Assembly (NCBI GenBank): GCA_015068325.1
Contig: SVKQ01000001.1
Span: forward strand, 40,623 to 104,622
Direction: 5' to 3'
DNA length: 64,000 bases
From: Oscillospiraceae bacterium
GTDB taxonomy: Bacteria; Bacillota; Clostridia; Oscillospirales; Oscillospiraceae
This document shows, piece by piece, positions 40,933 to 49,697 of this stretch (position 1 is the stretch's first letter; the number at the start of each line of letters is the position of its first letter). The notes under the pieces are model-generated. The model ran no database searches and had not been told where the DNA came from. It saw nothing but the letters and a program-made list of their open reading frames with translations. The position numbers were made by a program, and so were the translations under genes.

Positions 40933-41165
40933 CATATGCCGGTTTTGCTGAGATACCTCGAGGAAAGAAAAGCATTCTCCTGAGGGAAGCGAAGCGGCGC
41001 CGCGGGAGTGCATGATATGCCGCCGGCATGTCAGAGCCGCGGCGTGACCGGGTCGCAGCGAGACAGGCGGCCGAGTGATGCGAGGTCGGATGAGGTGCAG
41101 GCGGGAGCATACTTACGTTCAAAGCACCTTTTTTACGGAGGGCGCCCCGGGGCGCCCTCTTTTCT
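40933..41165 (+). other. Structured non-coding stretch ending in a terminator
   Basis: There are 205 bases without a credible gene, rich in short inverted repeats (GCCGGC, GCCGCGGCG, CGGCGCCGCG), followed by the perfect palindrome GAGGGCGCCCC/GGGGCGCCCTC (41138-41159) and TTTTCTTTTG. Either it is the 3' region of the preceding gene or it carries an independent small RNA or an interspersed repeat. A minus-strand frame inside it lacks a start signal. Confidence 0.4.
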
Positions 41166-41181
41166 TTTGCCGGCTGCGGGC

Positions 41182-42009
41182 TCAACGCCGGCCCAGCTGC
41201 CAGAAGGCCACCGCGCTGGCCGCCGCCACGTTCAGCGAGTCCACCCCGTGGGACATGGGGATGCGCACGGTGTAGTCGCATTGGGCGATGGTGCCGTCGC
41301 TGAGGCCGTCGCCCTCGCTGCCCAGCACCACGGCCAGCCGCTCCTCCGCCGCCAGACGGGGATCGTCCACGGAGAGGGACTCCTGCCGCAGAGCCATGGC
41401 GGCGGTGGCGAAGCCCATGTCCCGCAGCCGCTCCAGACCCGGGTGGGGCCAGTCGCCGCAGCTCTCGCCCAGGAAGGTCCAGGGGATCTGGAACACGGTG
41501 CCCATGCTGACCCGCACCGAGCGGCGGTACAGCGGGTCGCAGCAGGAGGGGGTCAGCACCACCGCGTCCATGCCCAGGGCGGCGGCGGAGCGGAAGATGG
41601 CGCCGATGTTGGTGGGGTTCATGACGTTTTCCAGCACGGCGATGCGCCGGGCGGGGGCGAGGATCGCCTCCGGCTGCGGCAGCGGCCGGCGGCGCATGGC
41701 GCACAGCACGCCCCGGGTCAGCGGGTAGCCGGTGAGCTGCGTCAGCACGTCCAGCGGCGCGGTGTAAAGGGGAATATTCTGACAGCGTTCCACCACCGCA
41801 CGGGCCTGGCCCTCGATGTGGCGGCGCTCCATCAGCAGCGACTGCGGCTCATAGCCGGCGTCCAGCGCCCGCAGGATCACGTTGGGGCTCTCGGCGATGA
41901 AGAGGGGCTGGGCGTGTATGTCCCGGCCCAGCAGCTGGCGCTCCGTCAGCCGGGCGTAGGCGTCCAGCTCCGGGGCGCGAAAATCGGTGATCTCGATGAT
42001 GTGGGCCAT
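41182..42009 (-). CDS. SpoU/TrmH-family RNA 2'-O-methyltransferase
   Basis: The 275-residue enzyme has an N-terminal substrate-binding domain (residues 1-110) and a SPOUT knot: motif 1 VLENVMNPTNIGAIFRSAAALG, motif 2 VVLGSEGDGLS, and motif 3 VRIPMSHGVDSLNVAAASAV. The Asn in motif 1, Glu in motif 2 and Ser-Asn in motif 3 are those used for SAM binding and 2'-O-methylation of tRNA or rRNA. The ATG at 42009 follows AAAAGGAG. It is divergent from the YbaK-type gene. The target nucleotide is not identifiable. Confidence 0.93.
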   Translation of the reverse strand: MAHIIEITDFRAPELDAYARLTERQLLGRDIHAQPLFIAESPNVILRALDAGYEPQSLLMERRHIEGQARAVVERCQNIPLYTAPLDVLTQLTGYPLTRGVLCAMRRRPLPQPEAILAPARRIAVLENVMNPTNIGAIFRSAAALGMDAVVLTPSCCDPLYRRSVRVSMGTVFQIPWTFLGESCGDWPHPGLERLRDMGFATAAMALRQESLSVDDPRLAAEERLAVVLGSEGDGLSDGTIAQCDYTVRIPMSHGVDSLNVAAASAVAFWQLGRR

Positions 42010-42096
42010 GGGCGGTCTCCTTTTCCGATCGGGCTGGCACCATTGTACACGGCGCCGCCGCGGCTGGCAAGGGGGAAAATTTCCGCCGCCGGAGAC

Positions 42097-42125
42097 TGGA
42101 AAAAACCGGGAAGGCGGCGTATAAT
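42097..42125 (+). promoter_or_regulatory. Promoter of the YbaK-domain gene
   Basis: TGGAAA (42097-42102) and TATAAT (42120-42125) are 17 bases apart, 25 bases before the ATG. Confidence 0.6.
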
Positions 42126-42149
42126 GGGCCGGAGAGGGAGGGGAGGACC

Positions 42150-42695
42150 ATGTACATCGACCCGGTGCGCCGCGGCGGGCGGCCCGCCCGGCGGCGGAGC
42201 GACCAGGAGGAAGCCATCTACGATCGGCTGGAGGCGCTGGGCATCGCCTTTGACAGGGTGGACCACGACCCGGCGGACACCATGGAGGCCTGCCGCGCCA
42301 TTGAGGGCGTGCTGGGCGGGCGGATCTGCAAGGACCTGTTCCTGTGCAACCGGCAGCAGACCGACTTCTACCTGCTGCTGATGCCGGGGGACAAGCCCTT
42401 CCGGACCAAGTACCTGTCGGCGGAGCTGGGCTGCTCCCGCCTGTCCTTTGCGGGGCCGGAGCATATGGAGCGGTATCTGCGCTGCGCGCCGGGCTCCGCC
42501 TCGGCGCTGGAGCTGCTGTTCGACGGGGAGGGCGCGGTGCGCCTGGTGATCGACCGGGAGCTGCTGGCGGAGGAGTGGTACTGCGGCCATCCGGGCCGCA
42601 ACACCTCCACGGTGCGCATGGCGCAGCCGGAGCTGCTGCGCTACGCGGCGGCGGCGGGCCACACGCCCACGGTGGTGGATCTGGCGGCGGAGTGA
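42150..42695 (+). CDS. YbaK/prolyl-tRNA synthetase-associated domain protein (aminoacyl-tRNA deacylase)
   Basis: The 181-residue protein fits the ProX/YbaK family, which hydrolyses mischarged tRNA such as Ala- or Cys-tRNA(Pro). Visible blocks are YDRLEALGIAFDRVDHDPADTMEAC, GGRICKDLFLCNRQ with the conserved Lys, FYLLLMPGDKPF, and ELGCSRLSFA. The C-terminal HPGRNTSTVRM segment is usual for ProX-like members. It is a single gene ending just before the T-box transcript starts. Confidence 0.9.
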   Translation: MYIDPVRRGGRPARRRSDQEEAIYDRLEALGIAFDRVDHDPADTMEACRAIEGVLGGRICKDLFLCNRQQTDFYLLLMPGDKPFRTKYLSAELGCSRLSFAGPEHMERYLRCAPGSASALELLFDGEGAVRLVIDRELLAEEWYCGHPGRNTSTVRMAQPELLRYAAAAGHTPTVVDLAAE

Positions 42696-42749
42696 GTTTT
42701 TGCCAAAAAACGGAAGGGCCGACCGGCGCAAATATGGAGAAAATGATGG

Positions 42750-42778
42750 TTGACACGGGGAGATGCCCGTGCTATAGT
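42750..42778 (+). promoter_or_regulatory. Promoter of the T-box/trpB transcript
   Basis: TTGACA (42750-42755) and TATAGT (42773-42778) are 17 bases apart, directly before the T-box leader. Confidence 0.85.
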
Positions 42779-42784
42779 GAGTTA

Positions 42785-43067
42785 AACCGTTGAAGAAGAG
42801 CAAGTACCCCGCGTCCCTTTTTCTCAAGAGAGCCGCCGACGGTGGAAACGCGGCGAAAAACGCGCGGGGGAATGGACTTCCGAGGGCGAGCGGAACGGGC
42901 GCAGGCCCCAGTATGCGAGACGGAGATGGCTCTCCGTGAACAAAGGCCGGCATATGAAGGTATGCGCAAAGTGGGCGCGTCTGTGCGCGCCAAGCCGGGT
43001 GGCACCGCAGGATTTGAACGATCCTGTCCCAGCGAGAAAACGACTGGGGCGGGATCGTGTTTTTTTC
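42785..43067 (+). promoter_or_regulatory. T-box riboswitch, Trp specifier
   Basis: The leader has the T-box hallmarks in order: an AGAGAGCC/GGTGGAAAC stem I region, a specifier segment GAATGGACTTCCGAG where the codon is TGG (42873-42875, Trp), the antiterminator sequence GGTGGCACCGCAG (42998-43010) that pairs with the uncharged tRNA CCA end, and a terminator. The terminator is GATCCTGTCCCAG / CTGGGGCGGGATC followed by GTGTTTTTTT (43020-43067). It should switch on trpB when tRNA-Trp is uncharged. Confidence 0.92.
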
Positions 43068-43093
43068 GCCCCGACAGGAAAGGAGCCTTTACC

Positions 43094-44470
43094 ATGAAAA
43101 ACGACAACATCCCCTACAAGATCTACCTGGAGGAGGCGGAGATGCCACGCAGCTGGTACAATCTCCGGGCGGACATGGCCAACAAGCCGGCGCCGCTGCT
43201 GAACCCCGGCACGCTGCAGCCCATGACGGCGGAGGAGCTCTCCGGCGTGTTCTGCGAGGAGCTGGTGGCCCAGGAGCTGGACAACGACACCCCGTTTATC
43301 CCCATCCCGGAGGAGATCCGCAGCTTCTACCGGATGTACCGCCCGTCGCCCCTGGTGCGGGCCTACTGCCTGGAGGAGAAGCTGGGCACCCCGGCGAAGA
43401 TCTACTACAAGTTCGAGGGCAACAACACCAGCGGCAGCCACAAGCTCAACTCCGCCGTGGCCCAGGCCTACTACGCCAAAAAGCAGGGACTCAAGGGCGT
43501 GACCACCGAGACCGGCGCCGGCCAGTGGGGCACCGCCCTCAGCATGGCCTGTTCCTACTTCGACCTGGACTGCAAGGTCTACATGGTCAAGGTCAGCTAC
43601 GAGCAGAAGCCCTTCCGCCGGGAGGTGATGCGCACCTACGGCGCCTCGGTGACGCCCTCGCCCTCCGACACCACGCAGGTAGGCCGGCAGATCCTGGCCC
43701 AGCATCCCGGCACCACCGGCTCCCTGGGCTGCGCCATCTCTGAGGCGGTGGAGACCGCCGTGTCCACCCCCGGCTACCGCTATGTGCTGGGCAGCGTGCT
43801 CAATCAGGTGCTGCTGCACCAGAGCGTCATCGGTCTGGAGACCAAGGCCGCGCTGGACAAGTACGGCGTCAAGGCCGACGTGATCATCGGCTGCGCCGGC
43901 GGCGGCAGCAATCTGGGCGGCCTGATCGCCCCCTTCATGGGCGAAAAGCTCCGGGGCGAGGCGGATTACCGCATCATCGCCGTGGAACCGGCCTCCTGCC
44001 CCAGCTTCACCCGGGGCGTGTACGCCTACGACTTCTGCGACACGGGCATGGTGTGCCCGCTGGCCAAAATGTATACCTTGGGCAGCGACTTCATCCCCGC
44101 CCCCAACCACGCCGGCGGCCTGCGCTACCACGGCATGAGCCCGGTGCTGAGCCGGCTTTATGACGACGGGCTGATGGAGGCTGTGGCCGTGAAGCAGACC
44201 GACGTGTTCCGGGCGGCGGAGCTGTTTGCCCGGGTGGAGGGCATCCTGCCGGCGCCGGAGAGCAGCCACGCCATCCGCGCGGCCATCGACGAGGCGCTCC
44301 GGTGCAGGGAGACCGGCGAGGAGAAGACCATCGTCTTCGGCCTGACCGGCACCGGCTACTTCGACCTGGTGGCCTACGAGAAGTTCCACGACGGCAAGAT
44401 GGACGACTATATCCCCACCGACGAGGAGCTGGCCGCCTTCCGGGCCCGGCTGCCCAAGGTGGAGGCGTAA
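43094..44470 (+). CDS. trpB: Tryptophan synthase beta-like subunit, TrpB2 type
   Basis: TrpB joins indole and serine to tryptophan with PLP. The 458-residue protein is longer than classical TrpB and has the TrpB2 N-terminal extension (PRSWYNLRADM). The PLP Lys is in GSHKLNSA, the catalytic Glu region in TTETGAGQWG, and the phosphate loop in GCAGGGSNLGG. No trpA or other trp gene is adjacent. With the Trp T-box, this points to indole salvage or a stand-alone Trp synthase that scavenges indole made elsewhere. AGGAG ribosome site is in place. Confidence 0.95.
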   Translation: MKNDNIPYKIYLEEAEMPRSWYNLRADMANKPAPLLNPGTLQPMTAEELSGVFCEELVAQELDNDTPFIPIPEEIRSFYRMYRPSPLVRAYCLEEKLGTPAKIYYKFEGNNTSGSHKLNSAVAQAYYAKKQGLKGVTTETGAGQWGTALSMACSYFDLDCKVYMVKVSYEQKPFRREVMRTYGASVTPSPSDTTQVGRQILAQHPGTTGSLGCAISEAVETAVSTPGYRYVLGSVLNQVLLHQSVIGLETKAALDKYGVKADVIIGCAGGGSNLGGLIAPFMGEKLRGEADYRIIAVEPASCPSFTRGVYAYDFCDTGMVCPLAKMYTLGSDFIPAPNHAGGLRYHGMSPVLSRLYDDGLMEAVAVKQTDVFRAAELFARVEGILPAPESSHAIRAAIDEALRCRETGEEKTIVFGLTGTGYFDLVAYEKFHDGKMDDYIPTDEELAAFRARLPKVEA

Positions 44471-44514
44471 GGGCGGCGGAGCGCTGCTCTTGACACACAA
44501 AAAGAGTGCGCCCC

Positions 44515-44538
44515 GACAGGATCCTGTCGGGGCGCACT
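44515..44538 (-). terminator. Terminator between trpB and the DUF362 gene
   Basis: AGTGCGCCCCGACAG region forms a perfect stem with CTGTCGGGGCGCACT around GATC-type centre bases. The minus strand continues into CTTTTTGTG, so it mainly serves the DUF362 gene. Confidence 0.75.
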
Positions 44539-44559
44539 TGCTGCGCATAAGGGGGCGGC

Positions 44560-45603
44560 TCACCGGCGGCGGTTGCGGCCCCAGAAGGTGTTGTAGCGGT
44601 CGGGCACCCAGCCGGGCTGCACGTCCCTGACGGCGTCCGCGGCGGTGATGACGGCGTCGCCGTTGTCCACGTCGATGAGCGTATAGCGGTCGTTGCCCAG
44701 GCCCAGCTCCTTCATGTAGCTGAGCTGGCGCAGACCGTGGCGGCTGACGATCCGCTCGATCAGCGTCTCGCCGGCGCCCTGGGGCAGGTTGTAGAGCAGG
44801 TCGACGCAGGCATTGTCCACCGCCAGGATGTCCAGCGAGGCCAGGATGCCCACGTCCGGCGTCACCACCGGCTCGGCCTCGGGGCCCTCGCAGTCGCAGG
44901 AGACGGACATGTTGCGCATGGTGTTGATGAAGCAGATGCGGGGCGCGAAGTGGTCCACCACGGACTTGGTGCTCTCGCTGATGCGCTCCATCAGCTCGTC
45001 CTCGGCGATGCTCCACATGTTGTCGGAGTTGGGATAGGTGTGGATCTCCTTCTTGCCGATGCGCCCGTCGGCGCAGCCGATGCCGATGTTCTTGTTGCTG
45101 CCGCCGAAGCCGCCCATCATGTGGCCCTTGAAATGGGTCAGCACTAGCAGCGAGTCGTAGTCCAGCAGACCCTTGCCCACGTGCATCTCGTCAAACCACT
45201 TGCCGCCGCGCACCGGCAGCGCGGCCACGCCGTCGGCGTCGGTGATGTCCACGGGGCAGAAGTCCCAGCCGTTGACGGCCAGCGTCCTGCGGTGCTCCTC
45301 GGTGGTGTAGCGGCTGCCCTCGTAATAGGTGTTGGTCTCCACGATGACGGCCTCCGGCAGGCGGGAGGCCAGCAGCTCCTTCACCCAGGGGCGGGGCAGG
45401 ATGTTGGGACCCTCGGCCTCGCCGGTGTGCAGCTTGACGGCCACCCGGCCCGTCAGCACGGAGCCGACGCGGTCATAGACCTTCTGCAGGCCCGCCTCGG
45501 ACAGGTCGCGGGTGAAGAACACCACGGAGCTGCCGCCCGTGCGCTGTTCATAGGGGACGTACCGGCTGCCGTCGCCTCCGGCCATGGGGTTTGGTGTGCG
45601 CAT
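44560..45603 (-). CDS. DUF362-domain protein
   Basis: The 347-residue protein has the DUF362 pattern: VAVKLHTGEAEGPNILPRP, VVETNTYYEGSRYTTEEHR in parts, LLVLTHFKGHMMGGFGGSNKNIGIG with Gly-rich and Asn residues, and a later DIGILASLD-like VGILASLDILAVDNACVDLL segment. Many DUF362 proteins carry a ferredoxin domain, but none is present here. The function is unknown; a role in cofactor or Fe-S metabolism is often proposed. The ribosome site is AAGGAGG. Confidence 0.9.
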   Translation of the reverse strand: MRTPNPMAGGDGSRYVPYEQRTGGSSVVFFTRDLSEAGLQKVYDRVGSVLTGRVAVKLHTGEAEGPNILPRPWVKELLASRLPEAVIVETNTYYEGSRYTTEEHRRTLAVNGWDFCPVDITDADGVAALPVRGGKWFDEMHVGKGLLDYDSLLVLTHFKGHMMGGFGGSNKNIGIGCADGRIGKKEIHTYPNSDNMWSIAEDELMERISESTKSVVDHFAPRICFINTMRNMSVSCDCEGPEAEPVVTPDVGILASLDILAVDNACVDLLYNLPQGAGETLIERIVSRHGLRQLSYMKELGLGNDRYTLIDVDNGDAVITAADAVRDVQPGWVPDRYNTFWGRNRRR

Positions 45604-45659
45604 GATGATTCCTCCTTATCAGATGGGGCGCCCCGGGGCGCACTTGTTTGACTGTGTAT

Positions 45660-46811
45660 TCATCCGGCTGCCGCCTCGTCCCGAAGGGCGCGGCGCCGGC
45701 GCAGGACGAGCATGGCGAACATGGCATAGACGTACAGGACGGAGATGCCGATGCTGAGCCGGCCGTTTCGATAGGTCAGCGCCATGGCCGCCGCAAAGAG
45801 CAACGACAGCAGGAGCCAGCCCAGGAAGGAGCGCAGCACCCCCCGCATCTGCCGCTTGGCGTAGTGAGCGATGAGGGACAGGAAGATATAGTACAGCAGG
45901 AAGGACGCGACGATGAGCACGTTCTTGCCCACGTCGTCCACCTCCGGCTCACGCATGAACTCCAGCGCCACAGTGATGTTGTTCAGCGCGACGATCACCA
46001 CGATGTGGAGCAGCATGTAGCCGTTGCCCAGATCGGTCCGCTCCCGGTCGATGACGTGGTTATAGAGGTAGCCGTAGCTGACGAGGAGACCCGCCACGAT
46101 GAGGAAGCCCGTCAGGGAGAAGTACAGCGTGTTGACGCCGAAGGGGCCGGTGAAGTAGCCGGCCAGGCTGACGATGCTCTCGCCGAAGGTGAAGACCACC
46201 AGCAGCATCACCCGCTCAGTCAGGTGCTCGGGCTCCACCGGCACCAGCCGGTCGAGCCAGTGGGTGAAGAAGGAGGCCGCGAAGCCCAGCAGCAGCGACA
46301 GCCAGGACAGCGGGAAATGCACCGCCCCGTACAAGGGGATCGCCGCGAAGACGACGACCGCCTGCCCCAGCAGCAGGAAGAAGTGGCAGCGCAGATGTGC
46401 CTGCTCCCACACCGGCCGCGTTCCCCGGCGCAGCTGCCGGAGATAGGCCAGCGCGTGGTTCACCAGGAGCAGGCCCCAGGCCGCGTTGTAGCGGATGAAG
46501 TGGCCGTCCCAGTCCAGGCGGGTCCCGTCCGCCAGGTAGTAGAGCAGGTACATGTTGACGAACAGGAACAGGTGGTCCCACACGCCGTTGGTGCCGCAGC
46601 GGTTGATGTACAGGGAGCTGAAGTACCACACCTGCAGGATGACCAGCGTGGAGATCAGGTAGGTGAACCAGGCGCCGCCGCCGGGGAAGCCGCCCTCCGC
46701 GCTGTGGAGCAGGGCGTTGCTGCGCCCCAGGAGATAGACGAAGATCAGGTCGTAGATCAGCTCGATGTATTCGACCTTTTTTCCGCTCATGTTCCCTGTC
46801 AGTTCCGCCAT
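45660..46811 (-). CDS. Low-temperature requirement A (LtrA)-like membrane protein
   Basis: The 383-residue protein has about ten TM helices, the N-terminal VEYIELIYDLIFVYLLGR motif (family F-E-L-F-F-D-L-V-F-V type), and a central ERVMLLVVFTFGESIVSLAGY block, both hallmarks of LtrA. LtrA was named from a Listeria cold-growth mutant; the molecular role is unclear. The ATG at 46811 has a GGAGG sequence upstream with longer spacing; a start about nine residues later (MSGKK) is also possible. Confidence 0.87.
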   Translation of the reverse strand: MAELTGNMSGKKVEYIELIYDLIFVYLLGRSNALLHSAEGGFPGGGAWFTYLISTLVILQVWYFSSLYINRCGTNGVWDHLFLFVNMYLLYYLADGTRLDWDGHFIRYNAAWGLLLVNHALAYLRQLRRGTRPVWEQAHLRCHFFLLLGQAVVVFAAIPLYGAVHFPLSWLSLLLGFAASFFTHWLDRLVPVEPEHLTERVMLLVVFTFGESIVSLAGYFTGPFGVNTLYFSLTGFLIVAGLLVSYGYLYNHVIDRERTDLGNGYMLLHIVVIVALNNITVALEFMREPEVDDVGKNVLIVASFLLYYIFLSLIAHYAKRQMRGVLRSFLGWLLLSLLFAAAMALTYRNGRLSIGISVLYVYAMFAMLVLRRRRALRDEAAAG

Positions 46812-46914
46812 ACGATGCGCCTCCGGGCCTGTGTCGATGGCGGTATTATACCACAGGACGGGGCGAAAACACAAGCGGCATGACGGCGCCGGCGGGAAAA
46901 AAGAGGGCCGTCCC

Positions 46915-46944
46915 TTGACGGGAAGCGATGCCAGGGGGTACAAT
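46915..46944 (+). promoter_or_regulatory. Promoter of the ABC exporter operon
   Basis: TTGACG (46915-46920) and TACAAT (46939-46944) are 18 bases apart. Confidence 0.65.
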
Positions 46945-46986
46945 AGAACCGTGGCAAATTGACAGAAGCTGGAAGGGAGTGAGGCT

Positions 46987-48879
46987 ATGCCGCCTCTTGG
47001 AAGGGGGTTCGGCCCCCGCGGTTTTCTGACCGATGAGGAGAAGCAGAACCAGCCCAAGATATCCGCCGCGCTGATCCGGCGCATCCTGTCCTACCTGAAG
47101 CCCTACTGGTTCCAGTTCCTGCTGGTGTTCGCGGCGATTTTGCTCTCGTCGGTGGTGGGCCTGCTGCCCAGCATCATCACCGGGCGCATCGTGGACGAGG
47201 CGCTGGTGGGCCGCAACATGCAGCTGCTGATCCGGCTGCTGCTCCTGGCCTTTGTGACGCTGGCCGCCTCGCAGATCATCGGCGTGCTGGAGAGCTACAT
47301 CAACGCCTGGATCTCCCAGAGGATCATCTTCGACATGAAGAACCAGATGTACGACCATCTGCAGCACATGCCCCACGCTTTCTTCACCTCGGAGAAGCAG
47401 GGCGACATCATCACCCGCATGAACACCGACATCAGCGGCGTCAGCTCGGTGATCTCCGGCACGCTCAGCAGCATCGTCAGCAACGTCGCCGTGGTGGTGA
47501 CCACGCTGGCGGCGCTGTTCACCATGAGCTGGCGCCTGGCGCTGGTGGGCATCGTGGTGATCCCGCTGCTGATCCTGCCCACCCGCAGCGTGGGCCGCAC
47601 CCGGTGGAAGATCCTCAGCGACAGCCAGGCCAAGAACGACGAGATGAACCAGCTGGTCAACGAGACGCTGTCGGTCAGCGGGTCGCTGCTGGTGAAGCTG
47701 TTCACCAGGGAGAAGCAGGAGTACGACAAGTTCGTCAGGGTCAACGGCGAGGTCACCGCGCTGCAGCTGAAGGAGCAGCGCAGCGGCAAGTGGTTCCACG
47801 TGCTGATGGGCATGTTCACCCAGATCGGCCCGCTGCTGATCTACTTCGCCGGCGGATGGTTCATCATCGCCCGGGCCGACACGGCCCTGACGGTGGGCAC
47901 CATCACCGCCACGGTGGCGCTGGTGAACCGGCTGTACCGGCCCATCGAGTCGCTGCTGAACATCCACGTGGACTTCACCCGGTCCCTGGCCCTGTTCACC
48001 CGCATCTTCGACTACTTCGACATGCCCAACCCCATCACCTCGCCGGAGAACGGGAAGAAGCCCGACGTGACCAACGCGGACATCGTCTACGACCATGTGG
48101 TCTTCTCCTACGACCCGGAGAAGGAGCTGCTGCGGGACATCCACTTCACCGTGCCCGGCGGGAAGATGTACGCCATCGTGGGGGGCTCCGGCTCCGGCAA
48201 GTCCACGGTGGTGAACCTGATCCCGCGGCTGTACGACGTGTGCGGCGGCGCGGTGCGCCTGGCGGGGGTGGACGTGCGGGAGTTCGACCTGAGCTATCTG
48301 CGCGGACAAATCGGCGTGGTGACCCAGGAGACGTATCTCTTCAACGGCACCATCCGGGAAAACCTGCTCTATGCCAACGAGCGCGCCACCCAGGCCGACA
48401 TCGAGCGGGCCTGCACCATCGCCAACCTGCACGAGTTCATCGCCGCCCAGCCGGACGGCTACGAGACGGTGGTGGGCAACCGGGGACTGAAGCTCTCCGG
48501 CGGCGAGAAGCAGCGCCTGTCCATCGCCCGGGTGATCCTGAAGGACCCGAAGATCCTGATCCTGGACGAGGCCACCTCGGCGCTGGACTCCATCTCCGAG
48601 AGTGCCATCCAGGATGCGCTGGAGGTGCTGATGGAGGGGCGCACCAGCATCGTCATTGCCCACAGGCTCTCCACCATCCTGAAGGCCGACCGCATCCTGG
48701 TGGTAAAGGACGGCGTCATTGCAGAGGAGGGCACACACGAGGAGCTGTTGGAGAAAGAGGGCACCTACCGGGAGCTGTATGAGACGCAGTTCCGCCAGGT
48801 GCTGGATTATGAAACGGAGCATGAGAAGCATGGAGAACACAAGGAAGGAAAAACTGCTGATCCCGGCCAGCCGCTGTGA
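46987..48879 (+). CDS. ABC exporter, fused membrane and ATPase domains
   Basis: Residues about 30-330 form six TM helices of the type I exporter fold, with FFTSEKQGDIITRMNTD coupling-helix region. Residues about 365-600 form the ATPase: Walker A GGSGSGKST, Q-loop VVTQETYLFNGTIRENLLY in parts, signature LSGGEKQ, Walker B ILILDEATSALD and the switch IAHRLST. The family exports lipids, drugs or peptides as homo- or heterodimers. It overlaps the following acyl-ACP thioesterase gene by 50 bases, so the two are linked; a lipid-related cargo is possible but not shown. Confidence 0.95.
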   Translation: MPPLGRGFGPRGFLTDEEKQNQPKISAALIRRILSYLKPYWFQFLLVFAAILLSSVVGLLPSIITGRIVDEALVGRNMQLLIRLLLLAFVTLAASQIIGVLESYINAWISQRIIFDMKNQMYDHLQHMPHAFFTSEKQGDIITRMNTDISGVSSVISGTLSSIVSNVAVVVTTLAALFTMSWRLALVGIVVIPLLILPTRSVGRTRWKILSDSQAKNDEMNQLVNETLSVSGSLLVKLFTREKQEYDKFVRVNGEVTALQLKEQRSGKWFHVLMGMFTQIGPLLIYFAGGWFIIARADTALTVGTITATVALVNRLYRPIESLLNIHVDFTRSLALFTRIFDYFDMPNPITSPENGKKPDVTNADIVYDHVVFSYDPEKELLRDIHFTVPGGKMYAIVGGSGSGKSTVVNLIPRLYDVCGGAVRLAGVDVREFDLSYLRGQIGVVTQETYLFNGTIRENLLYANERATQADIERACTIANLHEFIAAQPDGYETVVGNRGLKLSGGEKQRLSIARVILKDPKILILDEATSALDSISESAIQDALEVLMEGRTSIVIAHRLSTILKADRILVVKDGVIAEEGTHEELLEKEGTYRELYETQFRQVLDYETEHEKHGEHKEGKTADPGQPL

Positions 48880-49549
48880 CCACACGGCCCGGCTCAGCGT
48901 ACCGGATACCTTTGCCCTGTTCATGGACATGGCCACCGACCACGCCAACGACCTGGGCATCGGCATGGCGGATCTGTCGCCCCGTCATCTGTTCTGGCTG
49001 ACGGTGAAGACGAAGGTGCGCTTCCTGCGCCGTCCCGCCATGAGCGAGCCGGTGGAGGCGGAGACGTGGCCGGAGCCGGCCGAGCGGATCCGCTGCAGCC
49101 GGGATTACCGGCTGCGGACGGGGGAGGAGGTGCTGGCCCTGGGCAAGACCGAGTGGACCGTGGTCAACACGGAGACGGGGAAGCTGCACCCGACCGGGGA
49201 GATCTATCCCGCCGGCGTGGAGATGCGGACCGACACCGTGTGGCCGGAGCCCTTCGCCCGGCTGCGGGATGACTTTGACGGCGTCGACGTCTTCGCACGC
49301 CACACGGTGTGCTCCACCGACATCGACATCGGCGGCCACATGAACAACGTGGCCTATGTGCGGGCGCTGGCGGGGGCCTTTTCCACCGCTGGGTGGGACG
49401 CGCTGGACGCAGGCGAGCTGGAGATCCACTTCAAGGCCTCGTGCTACGAGGGGGATGTGATCGAGATGCAGCAGCGCCGGACGGACGGAGGCCTCGACGT
49501 GCGCATGAGCGTGGATGGGCGGACCGTGGTGCTGGCGCGCATCGCCTGA
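48830..49549 (+). CDS. Acyl-ACP thioesterase
   Basis: This enzyme hydrolyses acyl-ACP to free fatty acid. The 239-residue protein has two hot-dog domains: the first with IPASRCDHTARLSVPDTFALFMDMATDHA in parts, the second with STDIDIGGHMNNVAYVRAL, the plant FatA/FatB-type D-x-N/G-H-x-N-N catalytic block. The ATG at 48830 is ten bases after GGAG; two earlier ATGs at 48809 and 48821 are possible. It begins inside the ABC exporter gene, so expression is coupled. It may supply fatty acids for export or membrane turnover. Confidence 0.92.
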   Translation: MENTRKEKLLIPASRCDHTARLSVPDTFALFMDMATDHANDLGIGMADLSPRHLFWLTVKTKVRFLRRPAMSEPVEAETWPEPAERIRCSRDYRLRTGEEVLALGKTEWTVVNTETGKLHPTGEIYPAGVEMRTDTVWPEPFARLRDDFDGVDVFARHTVCSTDIDIGGHMNNVAYVRALAGAFSTAGWDALDAGELEIHFKASCYEGDVIEMQQRRTDGGLDVRMSVDGRTVVLARIA

Positions 49550-49619
49550 GCGGGCGCGAAAGGCAGAGAAAAGCAGGGGCGGGCGCCGCGGCGCCCGCCC
49601 CTGTCCGCGCACGGCGGGG

Positions 49620-49647
49620 TTGCCAGACGGCGAAATCGTGCTATAAT
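49620..49647 (+). promoter_or_regulatory. Promoter of azlCD
   Basis: TTGCCA (49620-49625) and TATAAT (49642-49647) are 16 bases apart, about 50 bases before the azlC start. A GC-rich hairpin (GGGGCGGGCGCCG/CGGCGCCCGCCCC) lies just upstream at about 49575-49603. Confidence 0.7.
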
Positions 49648-49697
49648 AGCAGCATCCGCCGCTTCAGCGGCGAATCATTCGACGAGAGAGAACACGT

